The notes: generated from the sequence alone by a model not told the origin. A stretch of DNA of 64,000 bases from Pyrenula massariospora (GCA_021030905.1 JAGFMI010000001.1:2170001-2234000); one strand, 5' to 3'; shown: positions 31,973 through 45,399, counted from the first letter of the stretch. Numbers and translations are program-made.

Positions 31973-34619
31973 ATGTTGTCTCTACGGTCACTAAGTCCTA
32001 GAATCGCCCTGACTGCTTCAAACTATCGTAATCCACGAGATTTGCTTGCTACCAGCGTTTTTCTGCAGAACCGTGTACTTGCTGTGACCCGTCGAAATGC
32101 AACGTTTGAGGCCGGAGAGGACAAGAGCGGCCATATTAGCACTGGAAAGAATGAAGGCATCTTATTCTTCGATAGTCCGTGCTCTCTTCCACGTTGCCTA
32201 CATCTGCTGACCCTTGACCGCAGATATTTCTCCCCTCAAGCTTCAGTGGCTATTCCGCCTTCCTCTTCTCAATGTCGATCAGTCACTTCCAGCATTGCTC
32301 AAGAGAGTCAATAGCGCGAACCATGCTCTAACAGACCCACTATCTATTATTCATCATGCTACCGAGAAACTCCCGATGAAGATTACAGAGGTTATCCCCA
32401 GACTAAAAGAAGGCGGTGCATTCGTTAAATTTTCTCGAGCGGACGATAAGATTTCGACTACTGATCTAGAAGGTCTCTTGAAGGCATATTTGGAAGAGCA
32501 TCCTATAAAGCCATGGTTTAACCCATTTAGAAGAGTACGAGCAGACCTCGTGAAAGGCAAACCGTGGATTGAAGATCTTTTCCGTATGCCGAGCTCCCGC
32601 GTAAGGGTTGAATATCTGCCTCCTGTACCGGAAGCCACGCCAGTAGAGCTTACCCAAGAAACCTTGTTCTCGTTGTTTCGAAGATACGGAAGGATCTCAG
32701 ATATCATGGTGCAACCATCTGACTCTAAGATTCTGCCGCGATATGCCTACATTGACTACGGCCCCATGCGATCTGCTATCATGGCAAAGAATTGCATGCA
32801 TGGATTCGTACTCGACGAAGCTGCCGGTGGTGGGAAGCTCGGCACTATGCTCAGATTGACCTTTGAGAGGAAGATCAAGACTCATTACATCCGCGATTTC
32901 CTGTCGCAACATTCTCGGACGGTTATCCCAATAGTAGCTGCAATACTTGCAGGTATTACTGTGGCAGTCTTTGATCCAATTCGAACCTTTTTCGTGAAGA
33001 TGCACATCACGCAGACCTTCCACCTCGAAGGCAACAAGGCCTGGCAGTGGATACGGCGACAGATTTCCGCAGCCCATGAGGCACTTTCTTTTCATCACTC
33101 AAAGTATCAAGATGAGGGACTCGCAGCTATCTATGAAGACCGAAAAGTCTCAGTTGAAGAGCTTCGTACGTGGCTAATTGAAACCGAGAATACTTTTATT
33201 GTAGTACAAGGGCCTCGAGGCTCTGGAAAAAGGGAGATTGTGTTGGGCCAAGCATTGAAAGATCGGAATAACAAGGTCATTATCGATTGCAAACCAATAC
33301 AGGATGCCAACGGCGAGAGCAACACCATCCTCGCATTGTCGCGAGAGGTCGGGTATCGCCCAGTCTTTAAATGGCTTAACAGCGTATCATCTTTGATCGA
33401 CTTGGCTGCTCAGAGCACCATCGGTACAAAGACTGGCTTCAGCGAAACACTGGATGGCCAATTTTCTAAAATTCTCGGAAACACAGCTACTGCCCTTAAA
33501 GAGATTGCACTTGAAAGTAAAAAGAAAGATGAGAAGGACGCTGATATGGCAGAAGATGAATATTTGGAATCTCACCCGGAAAGAAGACCGATAGTTGTGA
33601 TTGACAACTTCCTCCACAAAAGTTCCGAGAACGGTTGGCTCTATGACAAGCTGGCCCAATGGGCCGCTTCTATCACAACGTCAAATATTGCTCATGTAAT
33701 CTTCTTGACGGATGAAGTCTCATTCACCAAATCTCTGAGCAAAGCGCTGCCTGATCGTGTCTTTAGACAAATTACTCTTGGTGATCTCTCCGCAGAAGCT
33801 GCGAAACGCTACGTAATCAAGCACCTTGACGCAGAGGTCGAAGATCCTACGGACGGCGAGAAGAGATTAACTCCTTCTCAAAGGCGCAAGGACCTTGGAG
33901 AGCTAGACAGCTGCATCGAGACGTTGGGAGGGCGGCTCACTGATCTAGAATTTCTAGCCCGGAGACTAAAGAGTGGGCAATCTCCACAGCGTAAGTAGTC
34001 CAATGATTATCACGACGAGTCACTTCCTTTCTAGATCACACTGATCAACCTCTCCTCAGGTGCCGTCCAAGAAATCATCGAGCAATCCGCCTCCGAGATC
34101 CTAAAACTCTACCTCCTCGACACAGACACTTCCCGCAAATGGTCGGCCCAGCAAGCATGGCTCCTAATCCGCGAACTCGCCCGCGCCCACGACCCTTCCA
34201 CCGGCATCCGCTACAACGAGCTCCTCCTCTCAGATCTCTTCTCCGGGACCGGCGAAGCCACCTTGCAGGCCCTCGAACAGGCCGAACTGATCACCATCAC
34301 GTCCCAAAACGGACGCCCGCGCTCTGTGAAGCCGGGCAAACCCGTCTACGCCGCGGCGTTCCAGTACTTGATTGAAGACGGCGTGCTGAGCAGCCGCATG
34401 GATCTCTCGATCCTCGCGGAGCTGCTTAAGGGGGAGAATGCGAATATTGCCAAGTACGAGGCGGAGCTGAGGACGTTGGCGGAGCTGCCGGGACAGCCGA
34501 GGGAATTGGTGCCGAGGATTCGATGGTTGTTGGGTAAGGCGGCGGCGGCGCAAGCGAGTGTTGAGGGATATGAGGGGGAGAGTACGAAATTGAAGAAGAG
34601 GCTTAAGGAGGAGTTTTGA
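31973..34619 (+). CDS. YME2: Mitochondrial escape protein 2 (YME2/RNA12)
   Basis: Three exons: 31973-32174, 32224-33990, 34060-34619, giving 842 residues (yeast Yme2 has 850). N-terminal mitochondrial targeting sequence rich in Arg/Ser (MLSLRSLSPRIALTASNYR). FFDNISPLKLQW bridges the first intron. An RRM-like region follows (LFSLFRRYGRISDI, PRYAYIDYG), then one transmembrane helix (IPIVAAILAGITVAVF) and a matrix/intermembrane ATPase-like domain with P-loop GPRGSGKRE and IVVIDNF as Walker B-like strand. In yeast this inner-membrane protein influences mitochondrial DNA escape and nucleoid number. The intron-1 donor is GTCCGT, a weaker match, but frame and conservation support it. Confidence 0.93.
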
Positions 34620-35425
34620 GATAAAAATGGGAGAGGGCTTTTATGTATGAAGATACCCAGCTCATGTTCATGTTATTTTTAGCGGTCTACGTTGAGAGGC
34701 GCAACAGATGAATCCTATGTACAAAGAATGCTTGATTGAAGTAGTTCAGACTTGTTCAGAATTTCTGTCGTCTTCAAAGCGAGGAAGCTGTGCCCGTTCG
34801 GCAGCTTCCATGGCTCCTTTTCACCAGTGTCGTGAGCGATGAGGTTCGCAGCCGACGTCTGAGAGCGTCGCATTATCGCATACTTGTTTACAATTTTAAT
34901 TTGTTTTCCGCTTTGACGGCGTGTATTCTGACGGTCGAGTGGATGTCGCTCTTTATTTCAAACCTTCATAATTGTAGCGGAAGGTACGATATGCGCACCG
35001 GGAAGTCTTAGCTGGCCGTCCACTCGGTCATTAGGGTAGGTATCACTTATGTAACAAGCTTTGATATAGGTGTCTGGGTGGTGTTTTCGTGGTCTATGAT
35101 GAAATTCCTATCAACTAACTAGATAGTACTTGCCCCTAGCGTTTTGGTTCCTGTGTAGCTATTTTGGCTTACCGTCTACTCCCAGACCAATGCAGCCATT
35201 GTACTGTACCTGTGCTGCTCAATATTCGAGGCTTGGTATCAGAAGTCGTAGCGCTTGAAATCGTTAGCTTGACGGGCGCTAGAGGTAACAATCTGATGCG
35301 CTATGACATTCTGATACCCAGCCCCGATCGCCTTGAGAGAAGGCATTACGCCATATACCCTTCCAAAAGATCTCGCTAATCCAAAGTCCCCAATCATGAT
35401 AAACAGTGCCGAAAATTTTCAGACA
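34620..35425. terminator. Convergent 3' flanks of YME2 and transcription-factor-domain gene
   Basis: 806 bp between converging stop codons; only short frames with no similarity. Confidence 0.4.
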
Positions 35426-37110
35426 TCAGAACACCGGTAGCCCACCCATCGCCTCACCCGCCAGCTCCCCAACATCCATAGCCAGCACTTCCAAGCCCAA
35501 CCCAAACACGCCACCAGGCACTCCCTCATCGTCGTCGACAAACATCGACAGCAGAACCCTCATCACCATGTGCCGAGACTCCAGGCCCAGCTTCAGCATC
35601 ACCTTCGTCATCCGCAGCGCGTCCCACTTCCTCACCGGGTGGCTCGTGCTCTCGGCCCCGTTCACAAGGAGCCAAGCGAGGCTCTGCCACGACTCAGCGG
35701 TGTCTTGGGCGGAGACCGGTCGTGGGAGTACGGAGCCGAAGGTGCGCGCGCAGTCCACCGGGGAGGAGCGGTGGGCGAGGAGAGTGAGCGAGAGGTAGAA
35801 GAGGGTGAAGATCTGATAGGGGTCTTTTGCGCCCGTGGGGTCGATGGGGGAGAGGGTGGATGCTATGGTGGGGAGAACATTTGAATATGCCTGGAGGGAA
35901 GTAGCGGCCACTGTACCGAGGATACGAATCGGGGGCACCTCGTCAAGCGTGAACGGGTCGAGGAGCTGCGTGAGGAGTATGAGATTGCTAGTGAAATCGG
36001 AGACGTCTTTTTGGAAGTCTAGAAGATCAGCGCGACCATTGATTGTAAGTGGGTCGGCCGTTGTAACGATATCGACCAACGGCTCCAGAAAAAGGAGACA
36101 AAGAATTATTATATTGCGATCGAGCACCGCATTTTTCAAAGGCTGCCATCCGCCCCGACCGCGCATCATCGAAGCAAAACCTTGGAGGTCCTTCTGTAGA
36201 TGCTCGAGCTCCTTCGTAGTATAAGCAATAGTGACAATACTACAGACGGCGCATAATGTCTCTTCGCTGACTCTAGTGGCGGGATCTCGGATGGAATCAT
36301 TGACACATTCAGAAGCCTTCCGCTTCAGACGGGCTGTGATGGGCGAGCAGCCGCTAAACCCTATCATCTGGTCGCGATGTATGCTTGCGAGGATCAGCAA
36401 GACGTAGGTGCCCCACTTGAACCAGAGCGCCTTTGAAATCATAGTGTCTTGGAGTGACTGCCCGACAGTGCCGGGAGGGCCGCAGTGAGGTAAAAAGAAG
36501 ACTGGACGTTCAGTGAGCGATAATTCGTCGAGGACTAAGCGTAGCACTCACCATTGGTCTTGAAATGCTGGGCTAGATCTCTTCCCTCTTTATCTAGTTC
36601 ACTTGAAACGGAAATCAGCGGATCTGGAGAAATAAGATCCATCAAAATGTTTTGTGAGGAAGCTTCTGGTGTCACTTGACGGCTACGTGCGTTGACCATC
36701 AGCTCCTTAGGGGTGGTTCCAGCGACGTCATAAGATATTCTGCCAGGTGTGTGTGGTCTTCGAAACGAGGTGAAATGTACCAGCGTGGGACACCGAGTTG
36801 TGGGCTTAACGGTGGAACTGCTTTCATCTTTATTTGTGGTTCTTGACCTGAGTGATGGTCCAATTTCTGATGGATCAAGTCGTTGCGAGGGATGCGTAGT
36901 TGGCTGTTGGTCTTCGTGCAACCGTTTGCGCTGGCGCTCTTGCTTGTGATGTCCTCGCATCTTCTTGATAATAGCCCTTTTTTGATTGTCAGTACCTTGA
37001 ACTCCACCGCCGACGAACAGGAAATTTTTCTGAAATGGTTCGACCATTGTGCTCGTACTGCTGTGTAATCCCGCGCTGTCCGTTGCAGGAGCTATCTTCC
37101 TTGCCACCAT
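35426..37110 (-). CDS. Fungal transcription-factor-domain protein lacking a zinc cluster
   Basis: Two exons read leftward, 37110-36552 and 36501-35426, 544 residues; an internal start at 37047 (MVEPFQKNFLFVGGG) is equally possible. The N-terminus has NFLFVGGG then a Lys/Arg-rich stretch (KKMRGHHKQERQRKR). This is the layout of the large fungal family with a C-terminal fungal-specific transcription factor domain 2 (PF11951, DUF3468) that often has no Zn2Cys6 finger. The C-terminal 350 residues are helical. No cysteine cluster was found, so DNA binding is unproven; a nuclear regulator is inferred from the family. Confidence 0.7.
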
Positions 37111-39173
37111 TTTAGAGGTCTGTTGTCCAAGATAGCGAGAAATTGGGTTAAATAGTTGACGTTGGGGTTATGTCGTTATCCCTCCGACATGAAGCGAGGT
37201 TGAGCCCCTTTGCTCAGCTTAGATAGATCGATTAAATTTGGAATTTGAGGCAGGCTCTTTTGGAGAAGGATAGAAACGCGCGCCATTTACAGGGGCTGTT
37301 TCAGACGATAACACGCTTGAATGCGTTTACCTGCAACGTCTACAAGGTGAGGCGGGCTGGAGGCTGAGAGCTGACATAGCCTTGCGGGTATACCTTCTAG
37401 GTATGTACAGTCGGCACTGCAAAAAAGCTGGGCACGAAAAAGACTATACATCAAGAAGATAGAAAAAGCGAATGGCGTCCGGGAGCGCCGAATAGTATTC
37501 TACAGGCAAAGGGTCGGAGATGCTACCACGCTTGTGTAAGTGGGCGTGGTGGGGTGTGAAATCTGTACAACATGTGTATATGCGGGAGCCACAAAGAGAC
37601 TGCATTGCCAAGGACATCCGTTCCAATCGGAGCATATTGTGCTCTCTAGAAGTATCTGTCATAGCATCCATTTCGGCTCTTACCTCAGCAGCGCTTAGCA
37701 TGGCCGACGAGCTCAGCTACGGGAGTAGATTATTTGAGATAGACGGCGGCTGAAGAGAAGCCACCTGAAAGAAGCGGGCGGAATGCCTTCCGTACTCAAT
37801 CCCTTCTAAGGAAACGCTGCTGACTTTTCTTTTAGTTTAAGGCTTTTCAATCATCTTGGCTCCTCATTCTTGGGTAAAGCAAAGCCAGCATATTTCGCAA
37901 CCCCAATGCCGGCCTTCTTCAGGGTCTAGATTGGGACGCCCACCCTCGTACCTCCACCATCACTCGTGTTGGCAGAACGGTAAGACCCTATAATTTACAC
38001 ATAGTAGCCTAGTACTGCTCCGTGCCATCTGTGACGGCCAGGGGTAGCATTATTATTCACGATGGAATCCCACAGTCCTGCAATTCACCAGGCCTGCCCC
38101 GTGCGGCCCTCGCAAGTTCGGTTTTCTAGCCGCGTGCTCTACTTCGACGAATAATCTGCCGAGGCGTCTTCTGCTTACAGAATGTCGAATCGTCCCCAGA
38201 TCTCATCTCTTATAGTTCAGTAGCAAGCTCCCTCCCAATATGCTCTCTTTTCGTCGTCAGTTTGTACACTTCGAACGAGAGGGGCCACATCATCTTTAAC
38301 CTCTACGCTGGACGAGACCTTTCTCTCTATTCGGACTTGGACCGGAATTCCAGATGACCATAATGAAGAACTTATCACTCTCTTCGGTCTTGCTTCTTGA
38401 GATTTATTGACACTCAAACTGTGGTGAAGACCCTTGTCTATGCGGAAGCCACCGTTACCTAGCTAGGTATCGCATTGCATTACACAAATCCGAGCCAAGG
38501 GGCTATCTGCCGACAGTGGGGTGGTTGCAATTGGCTGTTCCCCGCCACCCAAGCATGGAACCATCCCTCATCTCTGAGAGGCATAGTGTTCGAGTTGAAC
38601 GGCTACGTCCTTTGGTTTTTCTCACCAAGAGCATCTGAAGCAATGCCTCGCAGGTAAGAACTATTCTACGCAAATGGATCTTAGTTCAATGAGAAAAAGA
38701 ACATAGAAATCTGGAAGTCAGCTACTCATACACATCACAGTTTTCAGAGTGGCGTTATTTGCCTTCACGTGAGTTGGCCAGTTCTTGCAATCATGTCTTC
38801 TTTTCTCTCGGGAATTCCAATTGATCAAGATGGATCCTTGGTTCTGTGGATGGCCTCCTCGTGGATGGAATAGAGCCTGAACGACTTGTCTTCGCATCAA
38901 TCTTGCGTTGAAGACGGCCAACGGGAAGCTACTGTTGTGCTCCAGGCTTCTGCAGTCATGTGGTGACATTTCTAGGAAATCTCATCACATGACCGCGGAG
39001 CTCACGTTCAGAGATCAACGAGGCTCCAGGAGTAGTGAATGAATCGGCCTGGACGCCTCCGTATTTCTCCGCCGACTTATTTCTCCTCTTCCGCCGTTAC
39101 CATTAATCGCTCCCGCTCTAATTCCAGCTTTCAATCCTCAACAACTCCGATCAACCCGTCAGGCTCAAGCACT
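37111..39173. other. 2.1-kb interval, no recognisable gene
   Basis: Holds the promoter of the minus-strand factor gene and that of the plus-strand Myb-like gene. The palindrome-like TTACCTAGCTAGGTAT occurs at 38456-38471. The frame of the next gene is open upstream from 39039, but that part looks like 5' UTR. No RNA gene seen. Confidence 0.4.
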
Positions 39174-39682
39174 ATGCCTCCAAAAAAAGCCACAGCCACA
39201 ATCAACGACGCGATCTCAGAAATCATCAAACCTGAAGACGCGATGTTCATCTTCCGCTGCCTGCAGCACTCAACTAATCCTACTGTCGTTCGTTACCCTT
39301 TCAACCCATCCCTCCCCATTTCATCTGCTAACACCTCATCTAGATCAACGTCTCAGACGTCGCCGCTGCCCTCGATACCAAGCCCCACAACATCAGCTGC
39401 CGCATTTCCATCCTCAAGCACAAATACGGCCTTAATATGGGCGGCACCACACAGGGAAGCACCAAGGCTCGCGCGACGCCGGGTGGGGTGAGGAAAGCTT
39501 CTCAGAAGGGGAATGGCGCGCGGGGTGGGACCAAGGGGGTCGCCAAGGGGCTTTTCGGGGTGAAAGACGCGTCTGAGAAGGGCGGTATAGTTAAGGAGGA
39601 CCAGGTGGAGGAGGATGTAATGGAAGGGTTGTCTACTGGTGGTGGTGACGAGGATGAGAATGCTGGAGGTAAGGGTCTATGA
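39174..39682 (+). CDS. Small Myb/SANT-like domain protein (copy 1)
   Basis: Two exons, 39174-39287 and 39344-39682, 150 residues. The start MPPKKATATINDAISEII is followed by EDAMFIFRCLQHS, then INVSDVAAALDT after the intron and NISCRISILKHKYGL. That is three short helices of a Myb-DNA-bind_8-like domain common in filamentous ascomycetes, with the intron in the first loop as in the gene at 40.8 kb. The rest is Gly/Lys-rich and acidic at the end. Probably nuclear and DNA-binding by family. Start chosen at 39174 over the in-frame 39039 because the domain follows directly. Confidence 0.65.
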
Positions 39683-40772
39683 GCTGAAGCCGCCCTCACT
39701 GGGAATCTGGAGCATAGGTAACGGAGCCTGGGGGTCGCCGTATCGAAACGGGAGTTTGGAATTGTAATGAGAGCTGGATGATGCCGGCGCGCGGGTGCCA
39801 GATTAGATTCTCCTCAAGAATACTGAAAATTGCCTCTAAACGCTTTCCTAGTTTTGCACGTATCAGCTCCAGCCGGTAGCAACCTGTAGAACAACACCGT
39901 GGGAGCACCAAACCAGATCCGAATGAAGTCCGAATGAGGTCCGAATGGAGAGCGTATAGCGACCGAAGGGAGCAGAGCAATAGCAGAGTTGTCCATGACC
40001 CAATAGTTCTTAAAGTACTAACGCTGACAACGTTGCTACACGAAAACTTGAATCTTTCTGAGAAGTGCAGGCCACGTTGTTATTCATAAGCGGGAACCAC
40101 CTGGGTTAGCAGGCGATCCTGACAGCATGACCATATCCATGAATGAGAGATGTTACAAGCCTCTTCTACACACCACGCACCCTCCCGTCTATCTGCGAGC
40201 CTTCAGGGCATCATGCGCCTTCCCGCGTCGATTTCGCTCACTACAGGTTGGTGCTTGTAACAGCCATTCTCTTTGTCCCCAGTCTCGGTCCCTCGAGTCC
40301 GCAGCACTCGGACCAGACATTGGGGGCCTAAAAATGTTGCAGTTCCGCGCTAAGTACCTTGAAATCGAGATACAAGTTTAACATTGTCGCAAATACACAT
40401 CATAGGACACCACATACTTTGTAAAGCTAGCCCACAATAGGTCAAGTATTTCCCTATCCATGCACGGACTTTCATCATACAGTAACTGGTTGTTATTGCG
40501 CGATATGGATGCGAGTTAGAGATCTTTCAACGGCAGTACATTTTTTCCGCCCCCAAGTAACTCCCGCACCCAAACAAACCTCCTACCAACAAAGCCGCCC
40601 CTTCCCCCCAAGTATATCTATCAAGACTTGACCCCTCCCCCGCTCCATCCACCATAACCAGCCGCAAGATCTCCTCCCCTTCCCCTCTCACGCCCCTTCT
40701 CCACCAACCCGCTCCACAGCAGCCCCATCAAACCACCACCAGCACGAGAAAGACAGGGAGCAAAGCACAAGC
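39683..40772. other. 1.1-kb interval between two Myb-like genes
   Basis: No gene recognised. C-rich pyrimidine tract at 40590-40735 just upstream of the next start, typical of strong fungal promoters. Confidence 0.4.
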
Positions 40773-41456
40773 ATGCGGCGCGGCCAAAACGCCGAGGAAC
40801 AGCTGCAGTTCCTCCTCTGCTGCGTGAAGCACTCTGACAAGGGAAAGGTATGGAAAAATATAATACTTCTCTAACCCTCTTTCCCGCCGGGGGCCAACGA
40901 TACACTTGCTAACAGAAGGAAACATAAGCAGACCGATTTCGTGGAGGTCGCCAGGGAATGCGGGATCGTGACCAAGTCCGCGGCGTGAGTGGGTTTCTGT
41001 TTTCTTTTCCATTGGGGGTGGTTGGCGGAGATGGCAGAGTGGGACTCCCGCCCGCGATCTATTAGATTTAAGAACCCTCAGAGAGAATACATCTATATAT
41101 TGTAATTATCGCACGTGCTGACCCGCCGGAGCAGAGCAAAACGCTACAGACGCCTTTTGAAGGCGAATGGCATATGTCCTGGCGGCGAGCCGCTTGGGAA
41201 ACGCCGTAAGTCAAGTCAACTAGGTCAGCCTGATGCCATTTCCGATACAACTCCGGCCGCGAAGAAAAGGAAGACCAACGACAAGATGGATATGTTTCGC
41301 AGGGAAGAGGAGGAGGAAGGACGGGGGACGGTCGGAGCGAATCCGACGGTGATGGTGGAGGAGGAGGGAGCGGAGAGTGAGCCGTCGCTAACTGAGACCG
41401 AGACCGAGACCGAAATTCAAAGTAACAGAAAAGCAACACTTTGGGAGATATGGTAG
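40773..41456 (+). CDS. Small Myb/SANT-like domain protein (copy 2)
   Basis: Three exons: 40773-40847, 40933-40985, 41135-41456, 149 residues. Domain helices: EEQLQFLLCCVKHSDKGK, TDFVEVARECGIVTKSAA and AKRYRRLLKANG, the consensus of the fungal Myb_DNA-bind_8 domain including the A-A-x-x-R-Y turn. The C-terminal half has a basic patch (GKRRKSS, KKRKTNDK, nuclear-localisation-like) and an acidic, Thr/Glu-repeat tail (TETETETE). Likely a nuclear DNA-binding protein, target unknown. It lies tandem to copy 1 and 1.6 kb before a third, larger relative. Confidence 0.8.
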
Positions 41457-43044
41457 GGCAGAGAATGACGCAATTTGAGCACGGGTTGGTTCGGGAGCAG
41501 AGATATTCACTAAGGGAACGGTCCGTAGCCCCGGATTCGACATGTCGGATGATGGCACAGGCAACCTTGGATGTGAGTCATTGTAAGGATGCCTTGCTTG
41601 AAGGTAGAAAGGGCAGAAGGCAACTGGACTGAAGCATGTGAGCTGGGTCGAATGAGAGAGGGTCTTTTGATCGTTGATCGAGAGAGGATATGTATCATTT
41701 CACCGGCGCGCTGTTAAGGCTTCCGTAGTAATCTCAAAGTATCGGCGGTAAAATTACTCCACTTCGGGAGTCGTGGAGTTAGGACTCGATAACTTGTGAC
41801 GTTATATCATTTCGACCGTTCTCGCCCGCACGTCCGTCCGTACCGAGTACTTCCGTGTGATCTTGGTCGGTCGTTCGGTCATCACCACCGACATTCCGCT
41901 CGCAGTGTTGGGAAGCTGCTGTCAGCTGTAGGTGTCGTCACAAAATGTCTTCACCATTCAAAGTACATGCCCATACGCACATAACCAGAATGCACAGGGA
42001 GAAAGTAAGAGCTTTTGTAGAGGAACAGTCCTCACCGCTCAGGTCCCAATTCGCAGAAGCCAAGAACCCAGAAGACAGAGCTAAATGCCAAAAGACGTGC
42101 ACATCGTTGATTAGAACTCCGCTCGGTGCGGCGTGCCAGGGCGCACGTAGGTAGAAAGGGTAGGTTCCTACCTAGGTAGATATCTAAAGCGACAGTCTGC
42201 CGAACGACACGTGTTATCAAAGGAAATTAAACCTCTGCCGATCCCCGCAGGCATCTCTGTAGTCGATAAACGTCATAGGATAAGCTTCTTTTCCTTCACC
42301 GCAGCGGGTCGTTTCCGCCCTCAGCTCCCATTGGCACGGAGGGTGGCTCGAGCTTCTTCAAAGCGCACCGTTACAGGGCTATCATCTTGAACAGGGGCAT
42401 TTGATTGTTGTTTACACTTTGCTACCTTCAATGCTCTCTCTGCCTTTTGAGAAGACTTCTCGCTCTAGTGACCTGCAACCACCGGGGCAAGTGCTCGCGG
42501 GGACTGCATCCGATACTGGTCTTGCATCGGCACCATAGAACAAGTGAGTTCGAGCTTGCATTCCGACAAGCGTTGTCTGGAAATCGCAACCATTTTCTTG
42601 TTGAGGTCTTGGCGGTGAGGTTGCCCGGTTGCGACCGAAAGTGTGTCAAACACCGCCGTTCCCACCAGCCCCTGCTCAAGGCGCTAGTCCGATTGTTTTC
42701 AAGGAATTTTTTGACCGAGGCACGCCTCTAACAAAAAGTGCGCACAGGCAAACCACTGCGATAGACGGTATACCAACCCATGTGAAGTAATTATCTTATC
42801 TATGCCGAAGAGCGGAGCCACTCACGAGATCAAATCATTCCTCTTTCGGTTTTGAGTCGGTCTTCTTCCTCCGTTCCGCCCCGGCCGTTACTGCCCTCCT
42901 TTGTACGTATGTAGGTATTTACCTACAAGTCCCCCATCCTCGTTGTGCAACTGGCATCTTCACACCGTTTTTCGGCAATGATACTTCATCAGCCACAGCT
43001 AATAAATTTGTCACCGTCAAGGTAAACGAAGACATTCCGTAAAC
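41457..43044. promoter_or_regulatory. 1.6-kb interval with TACCTAGGTA-type motifs
   Basis: No gene recognised. CGTAGGTAG...TAGGTTCCTACCTAGGTAG at 42147-42179 and GTAGGTATTTACCTAC at 42911-42926 are inverted TAGGTA motifs. Right end is promoter of the next gene. Confidence 0.45.
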
Positions 43045-44611
43045 ATGGCAGACTCTGGCGAAACTCCGAAGAGAAAGAAGGCTCGTCCCACCAAGCGAAC
43101 CTTGGTACGATGGACCGGTAAGTGTGGCGACGCGAGGTGATCGATCCGCTCCGAGGCGTTGAATCTAATGTTGGTCTGCTCAGATGACATCGACAAACAA
43201 GTACTTTTGACAATCCAATACGTTTGTAATGCAGAAGGTCTTCGTATCAATTGGGCGAAAGTGGCGCAAATCCTGGGTCCGGATTTCACCGAAGGCGCGA
43301 TCGTGCAGCACCTCGCAAAGCTGCGAACCAAAATGATCGAGGTTGGCCTTGAGGTCCCGCCTCCAATGAGACGTGGCACTCTTCAAACACCTTCCAAGGT
43401 GTACGCCGGCGGTGGCCCGGGTCTGTATGCCGCTAGTTCAGGTGGTCGCAAGCGGTCGCATGATTCAGAAACCCCGAGCAAGAAAGCCACTCCAAAGACC
43501 AGAGGAAAGAAAAAGATGGGCGGTGAGTCTGACGACGAGCTGAGCGATAGCACCGATGACTTTGAATTTGGCAGTAAGAAGCCCAAATCGAAAAGCAAGA
43601 AGGTGCCTTCCAAGAAAAGGAGCACAGACGTCAAGGCGCCAAGACCTGGGACTGGCCTGGGGGATGTTGACATAAAACAGGAGAATGAGGTAGAAGCAAC
43701 CCCGCGCAAGGCCACGCTACGGGAGACATCTCGCAACAAAGTGGACTATGCCAAACTGGCTGGCAACGATGAGGTCGATGCAGACGACATTGATGAGAAA
43801 GGTGGCGAGGAAGAGAGCGAGGATGAGGTTTATGGCGAGGCTAAGTTCCATGATGAGGATGTTGAATCCTCTTTTGAACAAGATGAGAGCCCGCAGAAGA
43901 AAAAGGCCAAAATTGCAACGAGTCAAAAGACGGACAGCTCAGAGCATGCATTTGGTGACGAGACCGTATCCCCTATTACCTTGAACGAAACTGGCACTAT
44001 CATGGCATCTGCAAGCAAGGTTGTAAGACTTCCTATTCGCTTGACACCTGGGATAAATTCTGACAATTCAAAGCATGATGATGACGGACATCCTGCTCAT
44101 TGTTTCCACACGGGGCTCGTTGGTGACGCAGAACTGCCTCATGCTTTCCACGGGTCGGGGCCACTTGATATGACCTATCCAGGTTCTTCGACGCTATATG
44201 GTGGTGGTGGCTTGATGGGAATGCCATTTCATGGTCCGACTCCGTATGCAGATCATGGTCGTCCGCATGTTCCTCCTTACAACCCATACTACAACCACAT
44301 GCCGGCACCGCAGATTTCTACCCAAGCCGCCGGGGACGTGCGCAATGAATCGTTCTCCTCCACGGACCTTTCAACAAGTCCATCCAATGGGACGCCGGCC
44401 GTGAATCCAGATGAGATATTTAGTTTCAAGGATGACGCTCAAGAACCAAACTACTCTGGCGAATATTTCGGGAACACTACATCGGATTTCTTCGCAAATA
44501 TGGCCCTGGACAACGGCGGCAATGGTGAGTCGAGATGTTTTAGTTCCTGCCGTCGTGATGTGGATACTGATAAATCTCATAAGTTAAGATGTAGAGGATG
44601 TGATGCCATGA
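43045..44611 (+). CDS. Myb/SANT-like domain protein with long acidic/basic tail (copy 3)
   Basis: Three exons: 43045-43117, 43184-44524, 44589-44611, 478 residues; the last exon codes only DVEDVMP. The domain at 20-90 reads RTLVRWTDDIDKQVLLTIQY, INWAKVAQILGPDFTEGAIVQHLAKLRTK: three helices with the Trp spacing of Myb/SANT folds. It is followed by alternating Lys-rich and Asp/Glu-rich blocks (KKATPKTRGKKK, DDELSDSTDD, KKKAKI) and a Gly/His/Tyr/Pro-rich region. Nuclear by inference; role unknown. The tail is low complexity and may be a chromatin-binding linker. Confidence 0.8.
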
Positions 44612-45399
44612 TGGAGACGGGCTATTCTCATAGCGGACGACCTTCATCTGTAGAGCAGTGAGCAATTAGGGGCAGTCGGGGGTTTTCTTTTAGTCGTTTG
44701 GGGGCCCTTGCTTCAGAGGGGACAATGTGTGCTTGCTCTTAGCGAGTCAATTTGATGCCCTGAAGAAAAGCTTGCTGCATTCATGGTTGAAGAGTTGCTG
44801 CAGAAGAGTGGATGGGGCTTTTCAAGGTAAAGCCTTTCGATGAGATTGCACAGATGGCAGGTTAAGCCTGCAAGCGAATGACGCCTTGCGAGAATCAAAT
44901 AGCATGAACAATAGAAAACTGCTTGATGAAGAAAATTTTCGGGCCTTGACGGTGAAGTAAATGTGGTAGCGTTTCTTGAACTCGACATAAGACTTACTCT
45001 TTTATCCAGAATCCTCAACAACTAACTCGCAAGCAGCAAGGAATAGGATGTATTCTTAAAAGTGATGGACGAGAATACAACTGAGCCATCCTCACGGGCA
45101 ACCAAGTCATAATGGAGCATTCAACACCAGGTCTCGTCGATTTTGATCAAAGGCAACGGTTGCAACGTTGAACACAAGAGACAAAACCCCAGCTCCAGCG
45201 CTAAGCAATATGGGGCAAGGCGCCTTTCTCCGAGTTCCAGAAACATCTGCATGCCAAGAGATGCTCGTCCGTCTCCAAAAATTTTGCTGGCCGTGAACGA
45301 GCACCGATTTTTGCGCAGTAGTCCTCCAAGCAGCGAACATTGAACAATCCTTTCCTTTTATCATTCATTTCTTGTCCGCTGTTTATCGCCATCAGCACC
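44612..45399. promoter_or_regulatory. Spacer and HSP60 promoter
   Basis: 788 bp without a recognised gene. The plus strand just before 45400 is a pyrimidine-rich leader. GAA/TTC repeats that might be heat-shock elements occur (for example around 45228-45240, TTCTCCGAGTTCCAGAAAC), a weak call. Confidence 0.4.
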
